64,000 bases of DNA from JAUIIK01 sp041390865. Lineage in GTDB: Bacteria > Chloroflexota > Chloroflexia > Thermomicrobiales > CFX8. The notes under the pieces are model-generated. The model saw nothing but the letters and a program-made list of their open reading frames with translations. It had not been told where the DNA came from and searched no databases. The DNA is taken from NCBI GenBank assembly GCA_041390865.1, contig JAWKPC010000005.1:62001-126000 (forward strand), read 5' to 3'. Positions 16,939 to 26,049 of this stretch are shown here, one piece after another (within the stretch, counting starts at the first letter, position 1; each line of letters begins with the position of its first letter). The position numbers and the translations under genes were made by a program.

Positions 16939-18105
16939 CTATCGGCCCCGGCAGAACTCGTGGGCGGTTCGTGACAGGATCGCCAGGAACCGCTCGAGCG
17001 AATCAATGTCAACCCACTCTTCGGCCCCGTGGGCGCCAAACCCGGCGGGGCCGAAGTACGCCGTCGGTACGCCGGCCTCCGACAACAATGCCGAATCCGC
17101 CCAGCCGGCCTTGCCGATGAACTGCGGTTCCTCGCCACGAACTTCGGCGGCCGCATCCCACAACACCTTGACGATCTCCTCATCCTCGGAGACTTCGAAG
17201 GGGTTTCGGACGATGCCGACCGTCGCCATCGCCGAGAACTCGGGATCGTCACGTCGAAGCCGTTCCAGAATCTCTTCGATCTCGGCCTCGACCGATTCCT
17301 CGGTGTCGCCGGGAATAGTCCGGCGCTCGAGCTGCAAGTAGCAGGCGGCAGCATAGGACGAAATTTCCTGGCCGCCATGAATCAGGCCCATATGCAGCGA
17401 GGGCGGCCCGAGATAGCGGTGAGGCGGACGCTCAAGCAGACTTGCCCCGAGCTTGTCGAGTTCGACCTGGACGTAGCCCATCATCGCGATCGCATCGACT
17501 CCGAGCCAGTAGCGGCTGCCGTGGGCGGCCACCCCCTGGGTCACAATCTCAGCCCAGGCGAAGCCCTTGTGAGCCACGCAGATGTCGAGATCGCTGTTCT
17601 CCAACACCAGCGCCGCATCCGGCTTCCAACGATGCAGCTCCCGGACAACGGCTTCGGTCCCGATGCTCGCGTACTCCTCATCGACGACATAGGTCACGAC
17701 GACGCGACCCGGGAAATTGTCATCCCGGGCGATAGCCTCGAGGAGGAGCGTGGCGCACCCCATCGCGGCCTTCATGTCGTACGAGCCGCGGCCGTGGAGC
17801 CGGTTACCGTCGACCTTCGGATTGAAGGGATCGGCCATGCCCTCGACGCCGACCGTGTCGATGTGACCGTTGAGCATCAAGGTTCTACCGTTGCCCCGGC
17901 CCGCCGCCGCGATCACGTTCAGACGCCCGTCAGCAGCCTCCTGTAATTCGACGTCGATGCCTTCGGTCTGCTCGAGGCGACTGGCGATTGCGCGGGCGAG
18001 GGTCGATTCCCCCTCGCCATTTTCGACGAGGTCAGGATTGATTGACGGTATCCCGATCATTTCGGAAGCGGCTTCGATGATGTCGGCTCGCTCGAACGTG
18101 TACAT
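16939..18105 (-). CDS. M20 family metallopeptidase (ArgE/DapE-like)
   Basis: A 388-residue di-zinc amidohydrolase of the M20 family, which cleaves N-acyl amino acids or small peptides. The metal-binding and catalytic motifs are visible: LNGHIDTVG (His and catalytic Asp), GSYDMKAAMG (bridging Asp) and YVVDEEYAS (catalytic Glu pair). The dimerisation domain lies in the middle, starting near the AHGSRYW segment. I chose the ATG at 18105 because GGAGG precedes it closely; an upstream ATG at 18123 overlaps that site. ArgE, DapE and carboxypeptidase-like members share these motifs, so the substrate remains open. It is divergent from the threonine-synthase-like gene. Confidence 0.9.
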   Translation of the reverse strand: MYTFERADIIEAASEMIGIPSINPDLVENGEGESTLARAIASRLEQTEGIDVELQEAADGRLNVIAAAGRGNGRTLMLNGHIDTVGVEGMADPFNPKVDGNRLHGRGSYDMKAAMGCATLLLEAIARDDNFPGRVVVTYVVDEEYASIGTEAVVRELHRWKPDAALVLENSDLDICVAHKGFAWAEIVTQGVAAHGSRYWLGVDAIAMMGYVQVELDKLGASLLERPPHRYLGPPSLHMGLIHGGQEISSYAAACYLQLERRTIPGDTEESVEAEIEEILERLRRDDPEFSAMATVGIVRNPFEVSEDEEIVKVLWDAAAEVRGEEPQFIGKAGWADSALLSEAGVPTAYFGPAGFGAHGAEEWVDIDSLERFLAILSRTAHEFCRGR

Positions 18106-18206
18106 CAGTCCTCCAGGTGTCATCGATGGTTCGTGGCGGCAAGTATGATGGAGCCCGTCACGGCGTTCAATAGCGGCGGGTGATGAAAGCGTGGGAGGAT
18201 AGCGAG

Positions 18207-19352
18207 ATGAACGCGACTGACCTGACCCGACTCACGACTGGAGAGACGCTCCCATACGACCCGACAGCCTACGCGCACGATGACGGCAACACCGATCCAC
18301 CCGTTCTCGACGTGAACTACGACTACGAATCAGCGGCCCGACAGCTCCGCGATAGCGAGGCGATCTTCGCTAGCCGTCGAGACGTCTTCAGGTGGCTCCC
18401 GCTCCTGCCGGTCGAACGGCCGGGCGACGTCCTCCCGGCCGGCGGAACCCCGCTGGTATCCGCTCCCCGTCTCGCCCGCCGCTTTGGTCTGGGGAACCTC
18501 TACCTCAAGGATGAAACGCGAAACCCGACCCGCTGTTTGAAGGATCGCGCCACCGCCGTCGGCATCACGATGGCGATGGCCCAGGGCCACACCGACGTGT
18601 ACTGCGCATCAGCAGGAAACGCCGCGATCTCGCTGGCGGGATTCGCGGCCCACGCCGGGTTGACCTGCCATGCCTTCGTCCCGAATATCGCATCAAGAAC
18701 TCGCATAGGCTGGCTCCGGCGCTATGGAGCCAACATTCACATTTCGACCGGCAATTACGATCAAGCGTACGACGAATCCGAAGAGGAAGGCGCGCGTCAC
18801 GGTTGGTACAGCAGAAACTGCGCCCTTAACCCATTCCTCGTCGAGGGGAAGAAGACCTGCGCGTTCGAGATCGCCGACGACCTCGGCGGCGTCGCACCGG
18901 ACTGGGTCATCTCGGCCAGCGGCGACGGCTGCACGCTTGGAGCAATCGGCAAGGGATTCCGGGAAATGGTCCAGGTCGGCCTGCTCGATCGTCTACCGCG
19001 TCTCGTTGGCGTGCAATCCGAGGAAATCCAACCGATGGTCCGCCGGTTCAACGGCGAACCGTATTCCGACAACGGGGGCGCGACCGAAGCCCAATCCATC
19101 GCCGTCCGGAAACCGCGCAACGCGGTTCGCCTACTGAGGGAGATCGAAGCCAGCGACGGAGAGATGATCGCCGTGCCGGATACCGAGATCGCCGCCGCCC
19201 AGCGTCAGCTCGCGACTCAAGCGGGCCTCGTCGCCGAATTTACCTCGGCCGCCACGCTCGCCGCGCTTGCACGCCTTGCGGAAGAACGCTCGCTCGAAGA
19301 TCAAACGGCAGTGCTCGTCATCACCGGCGGACGACTCGATGAGGACAGCTAG
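18207..19352 (+). CDS. Threonine synthase-like PLP-dependent enzyme
   Basis: A fold-type II PLP enzyme of 381 residues. Its layout (GGTPLVSAPRLARRFGLGNL, then LYLKDETRNPTRCLKDRAT) matches threonine synthase, with the Schiff-base Lys in CLKDRA and the phosphate or substrate loop SAGNAAISLAG. The usual family sequence around the lysine is SFKDR, so the SF to CL change is a small oddity. Threonine synthase converts O-phosphohomoserine to threonine, but close relatives act on other substrates. The ATG at 18207 has GGGAGG eight bases upstream. A second PLP enzyme resembling threonine dehydratase starts 29 bases after its stop, so the two are probably co-transcribed. Confidence 0.82.
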   Translation: MNATDLTRLTTGETLPYDPTAYAHDDGNTDPPVLDVNYDYESAARQLRDSEAIFASRRDVFRWLPLLPVERPGDVLPAGGTPLVSAPRLARRFGLGNLYLKDETRNPTRCLKDRATAVGITMAMAQGHTDVYCASAGNAAISLAGFAAHAGLTCHAFVPNIASRTRIGWLRRYGANIHISTGNYDQAYDESEEEGARHGWYSRNCALNPFLVEGKKTCAFEIADDLGGVAPDWVISASGDGCTLGAIGKGFREMVQVGLLDRLPRLVGVQSEEIQPMVRRFNGEPYSDNGGATEAQSIAVRKPRNAVRLLREIEASDGEMIAVPDTEIAAAQRQLATQAGLVAEFTSAATLAALARLAEERSLEDQTAVLVITGGRLDEDS

Positions 19353-19381
19353 CCTCATCGCCGCAAGGGAAGGAATCACAA

Positions 19382-20329
19382 TTGCAGGTCGATATTGCCA
19401 TGATCCACGCCGCCGCCGAACGCCTGGCCGGTATCGCGGTCCGGACGCCGCTCGTGCAGCTCCGGGGTGATGACCGGGCAACGGATATCTGGCTCAAGCC
19501 GGAGGTGCTCCAGCCGGTCGGCTCGTTCAAGATACGAGGTGCGTTCAACGCGATCGCCCGCAGGGCAGCGTCCGGAGATCTGCCCGAAGTTTCGACATTG
19601 AGCGCCGGCAACATGTCTCAGGGGGTCGCCTGGTCGGCCCGGCGGCTCGGCATCCCTGCCACGGCGATCATGCCTGAGGGCGCTCCATCTTCGAAGATCG
19701 ACGCGACGGAGGGCTACGGAGCCTCGGTCGAGTTCATCCCGCGCGACCAGATGTTCGCGGCAATGAACGACGGGCGGTTCAATAGCAGACCTGGATTCGT
19801 CCACCCGTTCGACGATCCGGACGTCGTCGCCGGGCACGGGACGATCGGTCTCGAGATACTGGAAGATCTCCCCGACATCGAGACGGTTCTGGTACCGGTC
19901 GGTAGCGGAGGACTGCTGATCGGTATCGCAACGGCAATCAAAGCAACGTCCCCGAATGCACAGGTGATCGGCGTCCAGCCTGAAGGGGCGTCCGGCTTCG
20001 CCGTCTCATTCGCGGCCGGCGAGCCGGAGACGATGTCCGGCTCGACCTTCGTCGACGGCGCCGGAGCGCCGTTTGTGATGGACGCGATGTTCCCGGACCT
20101 GATGGAGGTTGCCGATGGTTGCCTGACGGTCAGTGACGATGAAACCAGAGACGCTATCCGGCTGCTGGCGAACAAGAACAAACTTATTGCCGAGGGAGCC
20201 GGGGCTCTTTCCGTGGCCGCCGCGCTGAAGCTCGATCCCGAAGAACGAGGAAAGACGGTCTGCATCATCAGCGGCGGGAGCATCGACCCCGCCGACCTTG
20301 CCGCGATCGTCCGGGAAGCTGAAGCGTAA
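19382..20329 (+). CDS. Threonine dehydratase / serine racemase-like PLP enzyme
   Basis: A 315-residue fold-type II PLP enzyme without a C-terminal ACT regulatory domain, so it resembles catabolic threonine dehydratase or serine racemase rather than full-length biosynthetic IlvA. The PLP Lys lies in GSFKIRGAFNA, the substrate loop in LSAGNMSQGVAW, and the glycine-rich phosphate-binding loop in VGSGGLLIG. It would convert threonine or serine to the corresponding 2-oxo acid plus ammonia. The start is TTG at 19382 after AAGGA; an ATG at 19397 is a weaker alternative. It lies directly downstream of the threonine-synthase-like gene. Confidence 0.85.
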   Translation: MQVDIAMIHAAAERLAGIAVRTPLVQLRGDDRATDIWLKPEVLQPVGSFKIRGAFNAIARRAASGDLPEVSTLSAGNMSQGVAWSARRLGIPATAIMPEGAPSSKIDATEGYGASVEFIPRDQMFAAMNDGRFNSRPGFVHPFDDPDVVAGHGTIGLEILEDLPDIETVLVPVGSGGLLIGIATAIKATSPNAQVIGVQPEGASGFAVSFAAGEPETMSGSTFVDGAGAPFVMDAMFPDLMEVADGCLTVSDDETRDAIRLLANKNKLIAEGAGALSVAAALKLDPEERGKTVCIISGGSIDPADLAAIVREAEA

Positions 20330-20451
20330 GGTCGCATCTCGCGCCCTTCGTCACGGTGTTGCCCGTCCTCATCTATGCCGTGCTGATTTCCGCAGCCGGT
20401 GAAGGACGAGCCCACCCTGCGATTTTCAGGAGAAGACCGTTCTCTTTGACG

Positions 20452-22188
20452 TCATACCTGTGGGCGGCTCGTGGAATAGGCCGGTCTTGCTTCGGTCGAT
20501 ACCGGCTGCTCGACGGCCGCCCGATAGGCGAGCAACGGCGTCTCCCACTCTTCCGTCTTGACATCGATCACGACCGGCCCATCGCCGGCGAATGCGTCGT
20601 CGAGCGCATCGGCGAGCTGGTCGGGATCGGTCACGCTGACGCCTTTGCATCCGAAACCCCGGGCGACCGCCGCGAAGTCGATATCGGGGAACTCGGAGGA
20701 CTGGTACCGTTCGCCCCAGGTCATCCGCTGGTTCCACTTGATCCAGCTTAAAGCGTTGTTGTTGAGCACGATGCTGACGACCTTCAGCCCGTACTTCACC
20801 AGTGTTGATAGCTCCGCCACGCTGTAGGCGAAACCTCCGTCGCCGGCCAGACAGACGACGGTGCCGTCCGGATGACCAAATCGGGCTCCGATCGCAGCAG
20901 GTAAGCCCCAGCCGAGCCCGGCGATACCGCGAGGGAAAAGCGCCCGCCGGCCGGCTACCGGCATCTGGAGAAACGCCCCGCCCCAACCGCTGGCGAAGCT
21001 GGCATCGGTGACGAGCAAGTCGTCCTCGCCCCAGACGCGCTGGAGCTCTCCCATTACCCGTTGCGGCGTCACCGGAATCTGATCGCTCGAACGCTCTTCG
21101 TCAAGCTGTTCCTGCCAGTCGTGACGGGCTGCGGCGACATCTTCCAGCCACTCGGGACGCTCGACGGGAAAGACCTGGCCGAGAATCATCTGGAGGCCGG
21201 TGCGAGCGTCGCCGACAAGGCCGACGGCTGTCGTGAAAATCTTGCCGATCTCGGCCGGGTCGATGTCCAGGTGAATGACCGCCTGGTCCTCCCGGGGCAG
21301 TTTCCAGGAAAATGTGGAATTCTGGCCGGACTTGAAACCGATGAGGAACACCACATCCGCCGACGACACGATCTCGGTGGCGCAGGTCGTCCCCATCGCA
21401 CCGAGCAGTCCCAGCGACAGCGGGTGATCCTCGGGAATCGCGCCCTTCCCGCTCCAGGTCGTCGCGACCGGGATGCTGAGCCGCTCGGCCAGCCGCTGAA
21501 GCTCGTCGGTCGCGCCGGCATTGTGGACGCCGCCACCAGCTACGATCACCGGCCGTTGGGCTTCGATCAGCTGGAAGGAAGCCAGGGCAACGGAATCGGA
21601 GTCCGGCCCCGTCCGGCGAGACGGGTAGGAACCGTCACGGATATTGCTGCCGGAATCGAGATTCAACCCATCGCAGTCGGCGGTGAACACATCGTCCGGG
21701 ATATCGAGCACCACCGGCCCGGGCCGGCCGCTGGTTGCCTGGCGCATTGCATTCCGGAAAAGATCCGGGAGATTCTCCGCTCTGGGAACCCGGCTCTGCC
21801 ACTTGACCAGCGGCTCGAGCATCCGGAGCTGATCGAGCGCCTGAGAGGCTGCCCCGTAGTCCGAAAGGTGGAGCGTCGACTGGTTGATGTCGCTGACGAT
21901 GGCGAGCACTGGAATAGAAGAGTGCTTCGCTTCGGCAAGTCCGGATGGCAGCTTGGTCGCTCCGGGCCCGACCGTCGCATCGCAGACGCCAACGCGGCCC
22001 GTCACCCGGGCGTACGCGTCGGCGGCGTAGGCCGCGCTGCGCTCGTCGCGCATCAAGATATGCGAGATCTGGCGAGGTCGTCGGTAGATCGCATCATACA
22101 GGGCGGCAGTCTGCCCACCGGGCAGGCCGAATACGTACTCGACCCGATAGTTGATCAACATCTCGACCAGCAGGTCTCCGGCGTGCAC
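20452..22188 (-). CDS. Thiamine pyrophosphate-dependent enzyme (acetolactate synthase-like large subunit)
   Basis: A 578-residue TPP enzyme with the N-terminal pyrimidine-binding domain, a central domain and the C-terminal pyrophosphate domain. The activating Glu lies in DERSAAYAADAYAR, and the TPP/Mg motif runs from GDGGFAYS to LNNNALSW. The overall layout is that of acetolactate synthase, but benzoylformate decarboxylase and related enzymes share it. No small regulatory subunit (IlvN) gene is adjacent, so a role in branched-chain amino acid synthesis is not established. The start is GTG at 22188 with AAAGG upstream. It converges on the two PLP enzyme genes and diverges from the PAP2 gene. 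Confidence 0.85.
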   Translation of the reverse strand: MHAGDLLVEMLINYRVEYVFGLPGGQTAALYDAIYRRPRQISHILMRDERSAAYAADAYARVTGRVGVCDATVGPGATKLPSGLAEAKHSSIPVLAIVSDINQSTLHLSDYGAASQALDQLRMLEPLVKWQSRVPRAENLPDLFRNAMRQATSGRPGPVVLDIPDDVFTADCDGLNLDSGSNIRDGSYPSRRTGPDSDSVALASFQLIEAQRPVIVAGGGVHNAGATDELQRLAERLSIPVATTWSGKGAIPEDHPLSLGLLGAMGTTCATEIVSSADVVFLIGFKSGQNSTFSWKLPREDQAVIHLDIDPAEIGKIFTTAVGLVGDARTGLQMILGQVFPVERPEWLEDVAAARHDWQEQLDEERSSDQIPVTPQRVMGELQRVWGEDDLLVTDASFASGWGGAFLQMPVAGRRALFPRGIAGLGWGLPAAIGARFGHPDGTVVCLAGDGGFAYSVAELSTLVKYGLKVVSIVLNNNALSWIKWNQRMTWGERYQSSEFPDIDFAAVARGFGCKGVSVTDPDQLADALDDAFAGDGPVVIDVKTEEWETPLLAYRAAVEQPVSTEARPAYSTSRPQV

Positions 22189-22234
22189 TACTTGCCTTTC
22201 CGCTCAACCTGACAACCGCTTGCGGATCCATACT

Positions 22235-22250
22235 ATCCCAGAATTGGGAT
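22235..22250. promoter_or_regulatory. Inverted repeat in a divergent promoter region, possible operator
   Basis: ATCCCA-N4-TGGGAT lies between the divergent TPP-enzyme and PAP2 genes. It could bind a dimeric regulator. No matching regulator gene is nearby. Confidence 0.3.
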
Positions 22251-22355
22251 TGCGCGACTCCATGAAATAGAATATCTGATCTTATAACGTTAGTCTCTGA
22301 CGAGTGTTCTTTCTTACACTGTTCGGTGCGATCGCTGGGGTGGGGACGTAGTTAG

Positions 22356-23192
22356 ATGGATTTCTTCATACCGTACATCGAGTCCTACAGGGTCATCCTG
22401 GGACTCACCGGCGTGCTTCTCGTCGTACGCTGGGAAACCCAGCGCCGGTTCGGCGACAGCCACGCAATCGCCGAGGCGACCCTGATCTATGCCGCGTACT
22501 TCTGCTACTACCTGGTTCGCGGACTGGTGAAGGAACAGGTTGCAACGGCGCGAATCAATGCCCATCGAGTCGTTGACCTGGAGCGGGAACTCCGCATCTT
22601 CGTCGAGCCGCGTGCCCAGGATTTCGCCCTCGGGCATGACTGGATCATCAACGCCATGAACTGGGTCTACGTCTGGTTCCACTGGCCGGTGATCGCGATC
22701 GTCCTCGTGTGGCTGTTCTTCAACTATCCTGAGGAGTACACGCTCTTCCGCAATGGCATCCTCATTTCGGGAGCTCTGGCGCTGCTCATCTTCGCGTTCT
22801 TTCCCGTCGCGCCCCCGCGCTTCATGCCGGAGTTCGGATTCATCGACACCATCGAGCAGCGTTCCTACTCCCAGCATGTGCTCCTGCCCTCCGGGCTGGC
22901 GAACAAGTATGCTGCCGTACCGAGCCTCCATGCCGGCTGGAATCTGCTGATGGCGATCGCGATTTACCGCAATGGGCGCGGATATCTGGTCAAGGCCTTC
23001 GGCGTGCTGCTGCCGGTGCTCATGACGTCGTCGATCGTGCTGACCGGGAATCACTACATCCTTGATTTCGTCATCGGCGATCTGCTGGCGGTCGGTGGAC
23101 TCCTGCTGGCGTACCGGTTCTTCAACGAACGCGCGCGGTCCGAACCACGTCCTCCATCCCGGCCGCCGGAAGTGGCTATGCCTTCGACATAG
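22356..23192 (+). CDS. PAP2-superfamily membrane phosphatase/phosphotransferase
   Basis: A 278-residue polytopic membrane protein with about six hydrophobic segments. The PAP2 active-site motifs are visible: a PPRF segment ahead of the core, VPSLHAGW (SxxH-type motif 2) and GNHYILDFVIGD (motif 3 with catalytic His and Asp). The pattern is closest to the PAP2_3 subgroup, which includes inositolphosphotransferases of lipid metabolism. It probably transfers or hydrolyses phosphate on a membrane lipid. The start is ATG at 22356 with a weak ribosome binding site. Its last 17 bases overlap the convergent MFS gene. Confidence 0.87.
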   Translation: MDFFIPYIESYRVILGLTGVLLVVRWETQRRFGDSHAIAEATLIYAAYFCYYLVRGLVKEQVATARINAHRVVDLERELRIFVEPRAQDFALGHDWIINAMNWVYVWFHWPVIAIVLVWLFFNYPEEYTLFRNGILISGALALLIFAFFPVAPPRFMPEFGFIDTIEQRSYSQHVLLPSGLANKYAAVPSLHAGWNLLMAIAIYRNGRGYLVKAFGVLLPVLMTSSIVLTGNHYILDFVIGDLLAVGGLLLAYRFFNERARSEPRPPSRPPEVAMPST

Positions 23193-24453
23193 GGACGTCA
23201 CTCCCGCCATCTACTTGCTTCAGGGTTGGCGAGAAGATCATCCAGACGACGACGGCAAGCAACATCGCCAGCTGGATCGCGATCGTCGTGACCAGACCGG
23301 TCGCTTCGACGAGCGTTCCTCCGGCAAGAATGCCGATCGGCGTCGACGCCATCATCAGCGCGCTGCGCAATCCGAATACCCGACCTCGCATGTGCCGCGG
23401 GACGCGCTCCTGGAAGACGGTGTCGAGGAATGGGTTCATCGGAGCCGCCGACAACCCGACGACGAACGAGACCGCCAGTACGACGGCGATCGCCGGTTGG
23501 ACGATCAGCGTTAGATAGAGCACGCATACCGCGCCGAACCCGAGCGGGAACAGGCGACGGCCAGTAACGCGCTCGGCCACCGCGCCCGAGAGCATCGATC
23601 CGACAATCGCCCCGATGCTGAAGACGCCGAGCAGCAGACCGAGTGCTACCGAGCTGTCGTAGACCTCGCGGGCATAGACCGTCAAGACGATGACAAATGG
23701 CGACTCGATCAGATTCGTCAGCAGAACCATGACGATGAGCGTACGGATGAGCGAACTGCCGGCGATCCATCTGAAGCCATCGGCCAGCTCGGACCAGTAG
23801 GAAGTGACGGGTCCCGCCGTCTCGCCCTCCGGTTCGAGCGCTCTCGGAACGAACGCAAGCATCAGCACGGCCGAGACGACGAAGGTTCCGGCGTCGATCC
23901 AGAGCAGAGGCGCCGCTCCGGCAAGAGCGATGAATACTCCGGCGATAAGTGGCCCGATCAGGACGGTCGAGCGGTTGATCGCGCCGAAGTACCCGTTCGC
24001 TGCCGTCAACGGTACCCCGGCCGCTTCGGCTAGCTCCGGGACGAAACTGCGGCGCGCAGTCTGGCCCGGGCTGTCCAGCAAGGCTCCAGCGAAGACGAGC
24101 AGCAGCAATTGCCAGAACTCGAGACCGATCGTGAAATGCAAGGTCGGGATGATCGCGACCGTTGCGCCGCTGGCCAGATCCGCGATCACGCTCATCCGCC
24201 GGAATCCCAGCCGGTCCACGAGGGCTCCGCCGAACACGCCGGCGATCACCAGCGGTATCGCTTCGACCGCGCCGACGATCCCGGTCCGGGCGGCGCTGCC
24301 AGTCGTCTCAAGAACGAACCAGGGTATCGCCAGCCGGGACATCACATTCCCGGCGCCGGATATCGCGTTCGCCGCGAGCATCGCGAAGAGTGGAATCCGG
24401 CTGGCTCGACTTTCCATCGTTGAGACCCGGGCGGCGGGCTGCGTCGCGTTCAC
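23176..24453 (-). CDS. MFS transporter, enterobactin-exporter-like (MFS_3)
   Basis: A 425-residue protein with about twelve membrane segments in two halves. It resembles the EntS/MFS_3 exporter group, with FVGGxLVDRLGFRR-like and GRVFGLRSA loops where the group carries its conserved basic motifs. It probably exports a small molecule by proton antiport. The GTG start at 24453 shares its first base with the TAG stop of the ABC permease upstream, so translation is very probably coupled to it. That makes this the fourth gene of an exporter operon. The substrate is unknown. Confidence 0.87.
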   Translation of the reverse strand: MNATQPAARVSTMESRASRIPLFAMLAANAISGAGNVMSRLAIPWFVLETTGSAARTGIVGAVEAIPLVIAGVFGGALVDRLGFRRMSVIADLASGATVAIIPTLHFTIGLEFWQLLLLVFAGALLDSPGQTARRSFVPELAEAAGVPLTAANGYFGAINRSTVLIGPLIAGVFIALAGAAPLLWIDAGTFVVSAVLMLAFVPRALEPEGETAGPVTSYWSELADGFRWIAGSSLIRTLIVMVLLTNLIESPFVIVLTVYAREVYDSSVALGLLLGVFSIGAIVGSMLSGAVAERVTGRRLFPLGFGAVCVLYLTLIVQPAIAVVLAVSFVVGLSAAPMNPFLDTVFQERVPRHMRGRVFGLRSALMMASTPIGILAGGTLVEATGLVTTIAIQLAMLLAVVVWMIFSPTLKQVDGGSDVPMSKA

Positions 24454-25265
24454 TAGTAGATATCAACCTCTCCACGGCTCCGGACGAGCGTGTCGAGATA
24501 GTTGAAGGCGATCAGACCGATGATCGGGGACACGATGGCGAAACCGGCAAGCGGGTAAAGCGACTCCTGGACATCGGCAAGCGACGCGTGATCGAGGACG
24601 ATAGCCGTGATCGCATCCATCCCGTATCCGAGGGGCATCAGCCGGGCCAGGTAACGCAGCGGGTCGGGCAGCGTCGAAACGGGAAAGTAGACCCCTCCGA
24701 GCAACGTCAGGAGCGGCGACACGAGATTGGACAGCGCGTTGGCGCGCTTGATCAGCAACCCGATCCCGCTCAGTACCAGCGCCAGACCGCTGAGTGAGAG
24801 AATGAAGAGCGGCAAGACGGCAAGGAGCGCCGGGACGTTCGGGTCGAACCGGACATCGAAGAGGACGTATCCCGCCACCAGCACCATCGCGATGCGGCCG
24901 GAGGTCTCGAGGATTCCGGCGAAGGCGTATCCCGCCATCCAGCTCGTCCGGCGGCACGGCGTCAGGAACAGGCTCGGCAGCGTTCCCTTGACCCGTTCTC
25001 TGTCGAGGATCTCGCCAACGAAATAGATCGAGCTGAAGACGATCATGCTGGCGGCCATCGCCACGACGACATACGAGACCTTCTCGCTGCCGGCCCCGAA
25101 GTAGATCATCGCGGCGATCGATATCTCGAAGATCGGCCGGAGGATCCAGTCCATGGCGTATGCCCGGCCATAGAGATAGAAGCGCTCCCGAAACATCATC
25201 AGCCAGGCGACCCATGCGGCCCGGGACTCATTCGAAATCGAGTGTGCCAGCGTTGCGGGCTGCAT
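24453..25265 (-). CDS. ABC-2 type transporter permease (second of two)
   Basis: A 270-residue membrane protein with about six hydrophobic segments, typical of ABC-2 permeases such as those of drug, lipid or polysaccharide exporters. I chose the ATG at 25265 because AAAGGG lies seven bases upstream; this overlaps the end of the preceding permease gene by 38 bases. It pairs with the permease just upstream and the ATPase before that, giving a heterodimeric membrane part. It carries the extracellular-loop Phe/Pro-rich segment FPVSTLPDPLRYLARLMPLG characteristic of the family. The substrate is not evident. Confidence 0.88.
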   Translation of the reverse strand: MQPATLAHSISNESRAAWVAWLMMFRERFYLYGRAYAMDWILRPIFEISIAAMIYFGAGSEKVSYVVVAMAASMIVFSSIYFVGEILDRERVKGTLPSLFLTPCRRTSWMAGYAFAGILETSGRIAMVLVAGYVLFDVRFDPNVPALLAVLPLFILSLSGLALVLSGIGLLIKRANALSNLVSPLLTLLGGVYFPVSTLPDPLRYLARLMPLGYGMDAITAIVLDHASLADVQESLYPLAGFAIVSPIIGLIAFNYLDTLVRSRGEVDIY

Positions 25266-26049
25266 GTTCGACCCTTTCCAGTAGGAACTGTCCGACAATC
25301 ATCAATACGACGGAAACGATCAGCAGCCGCACGATCGAATCACCGACCATGCCGAGCGTCTGACCGCTCAGCAGTGTTCCCCGCAGGGCTTCCATCCCAG
25401 CGCTGACCGGAAAGGCATAGGCGAACCACTGCAAGACCCCGGGTAAGTCGCCGACCGGGACGACCATGCCGCTGAGCAGATAGATCGGGGTCTGGAGGAA
25501 GTTGGCGAACATATTGGCTTTCCGGGTCAGCACGAACGCCCCGGCCAGCAGATAGCTCATCGCGATAGCGGCGATCAGCAAGGAAGCGAACGACACGACG
25601 ACCGCGATCGGGTCGGCGACGTTGAAGTCGACACCCAGCACGAGCGCCAGGCCGGTCGCCACCAGCATTGTCGGCGCGACGAAGACGGCGACCGCCCCGA
25701 GCGAATAGCCGATGACGACCGCGCCCCGGCTGGCGGGAGTCAGGAAGAGCGAATTGATCGTTCCGGTGCTTCGCTCGGTTTCGACGGCGTAGCCGCCGGA
25801 CCAGATCGCCGAGCTCCAGAGGGTCATGCCGAAGATTCCAACCAGCAGGAATGCCGCGGGCGTCACCGATCCCGCCGAATCGCGTCCCGCCGCCTCGTAG
25901 GTGAAGTAGAGCGAGACATAGTAGAGCAGTGGAAACAGCGGCCAGCGAATCACCTCGATGGTGTACGCCAGCGTCCGGCGGATCTCGGTCGCGGCGGTCG
26001 CGAGGCAAACGCGAATCGAGCTTCGGCCCTGGGCGATTGCCGCGCTCAT
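25228..26049 (-). CDS. ABC-2 type transporter permease (first of two)
   Basis: A 273-residue permease with about six membrane segments and the ABC-2 C-terminal pattern VPVGDLPGVLQWFAYAFPVS. Its ATG overlaps the stop of the ATPase gene by four bases (ATGA), indicating coupled translation. It is a diverged paralogue of the second permease, as is usual in ABC-2 exporters with two different membrane subunits. The N-terminal arginine-rich stretch (CLATAATEIRRTLAYTIEVI) fits a cytoplasmic coupling helix. Direction is export by family rule, since no substrate-binding protein gene is present. Confidence 0.88.
   Translation of the reverse strand: MSAAIAQGRSSIRVCLATAATEIRRTLAYTIEVIRWPLFPLLYYVSLYFTYEAAGRDSAGSVTPAAFLLVGIFGMTLWSSAIWSGGYAVETERSTGTINSLFLTPASRGAVVIGYSLGAVAVFVAPTMLVATGLALVLGVDFNVADPIAVVVSFASLLIAAIAMSYLLAGAFVLTRKANMFANFLQTPIYLLSGMVVPVGDLPGVLQWFAYAFPVSAGMEALRGTLLSGQTLGMVGDSIVRLLIVSVVLMIVGQFLLERVEHAARNAGTLDFE

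Noticed and set aside
21061..22212. A 383-codon open frame on the plus strand opposite the TPP enzyme
   Set aside because: The TPP motifs on the minus strand are clear; the plus-strand frame is a shadow.
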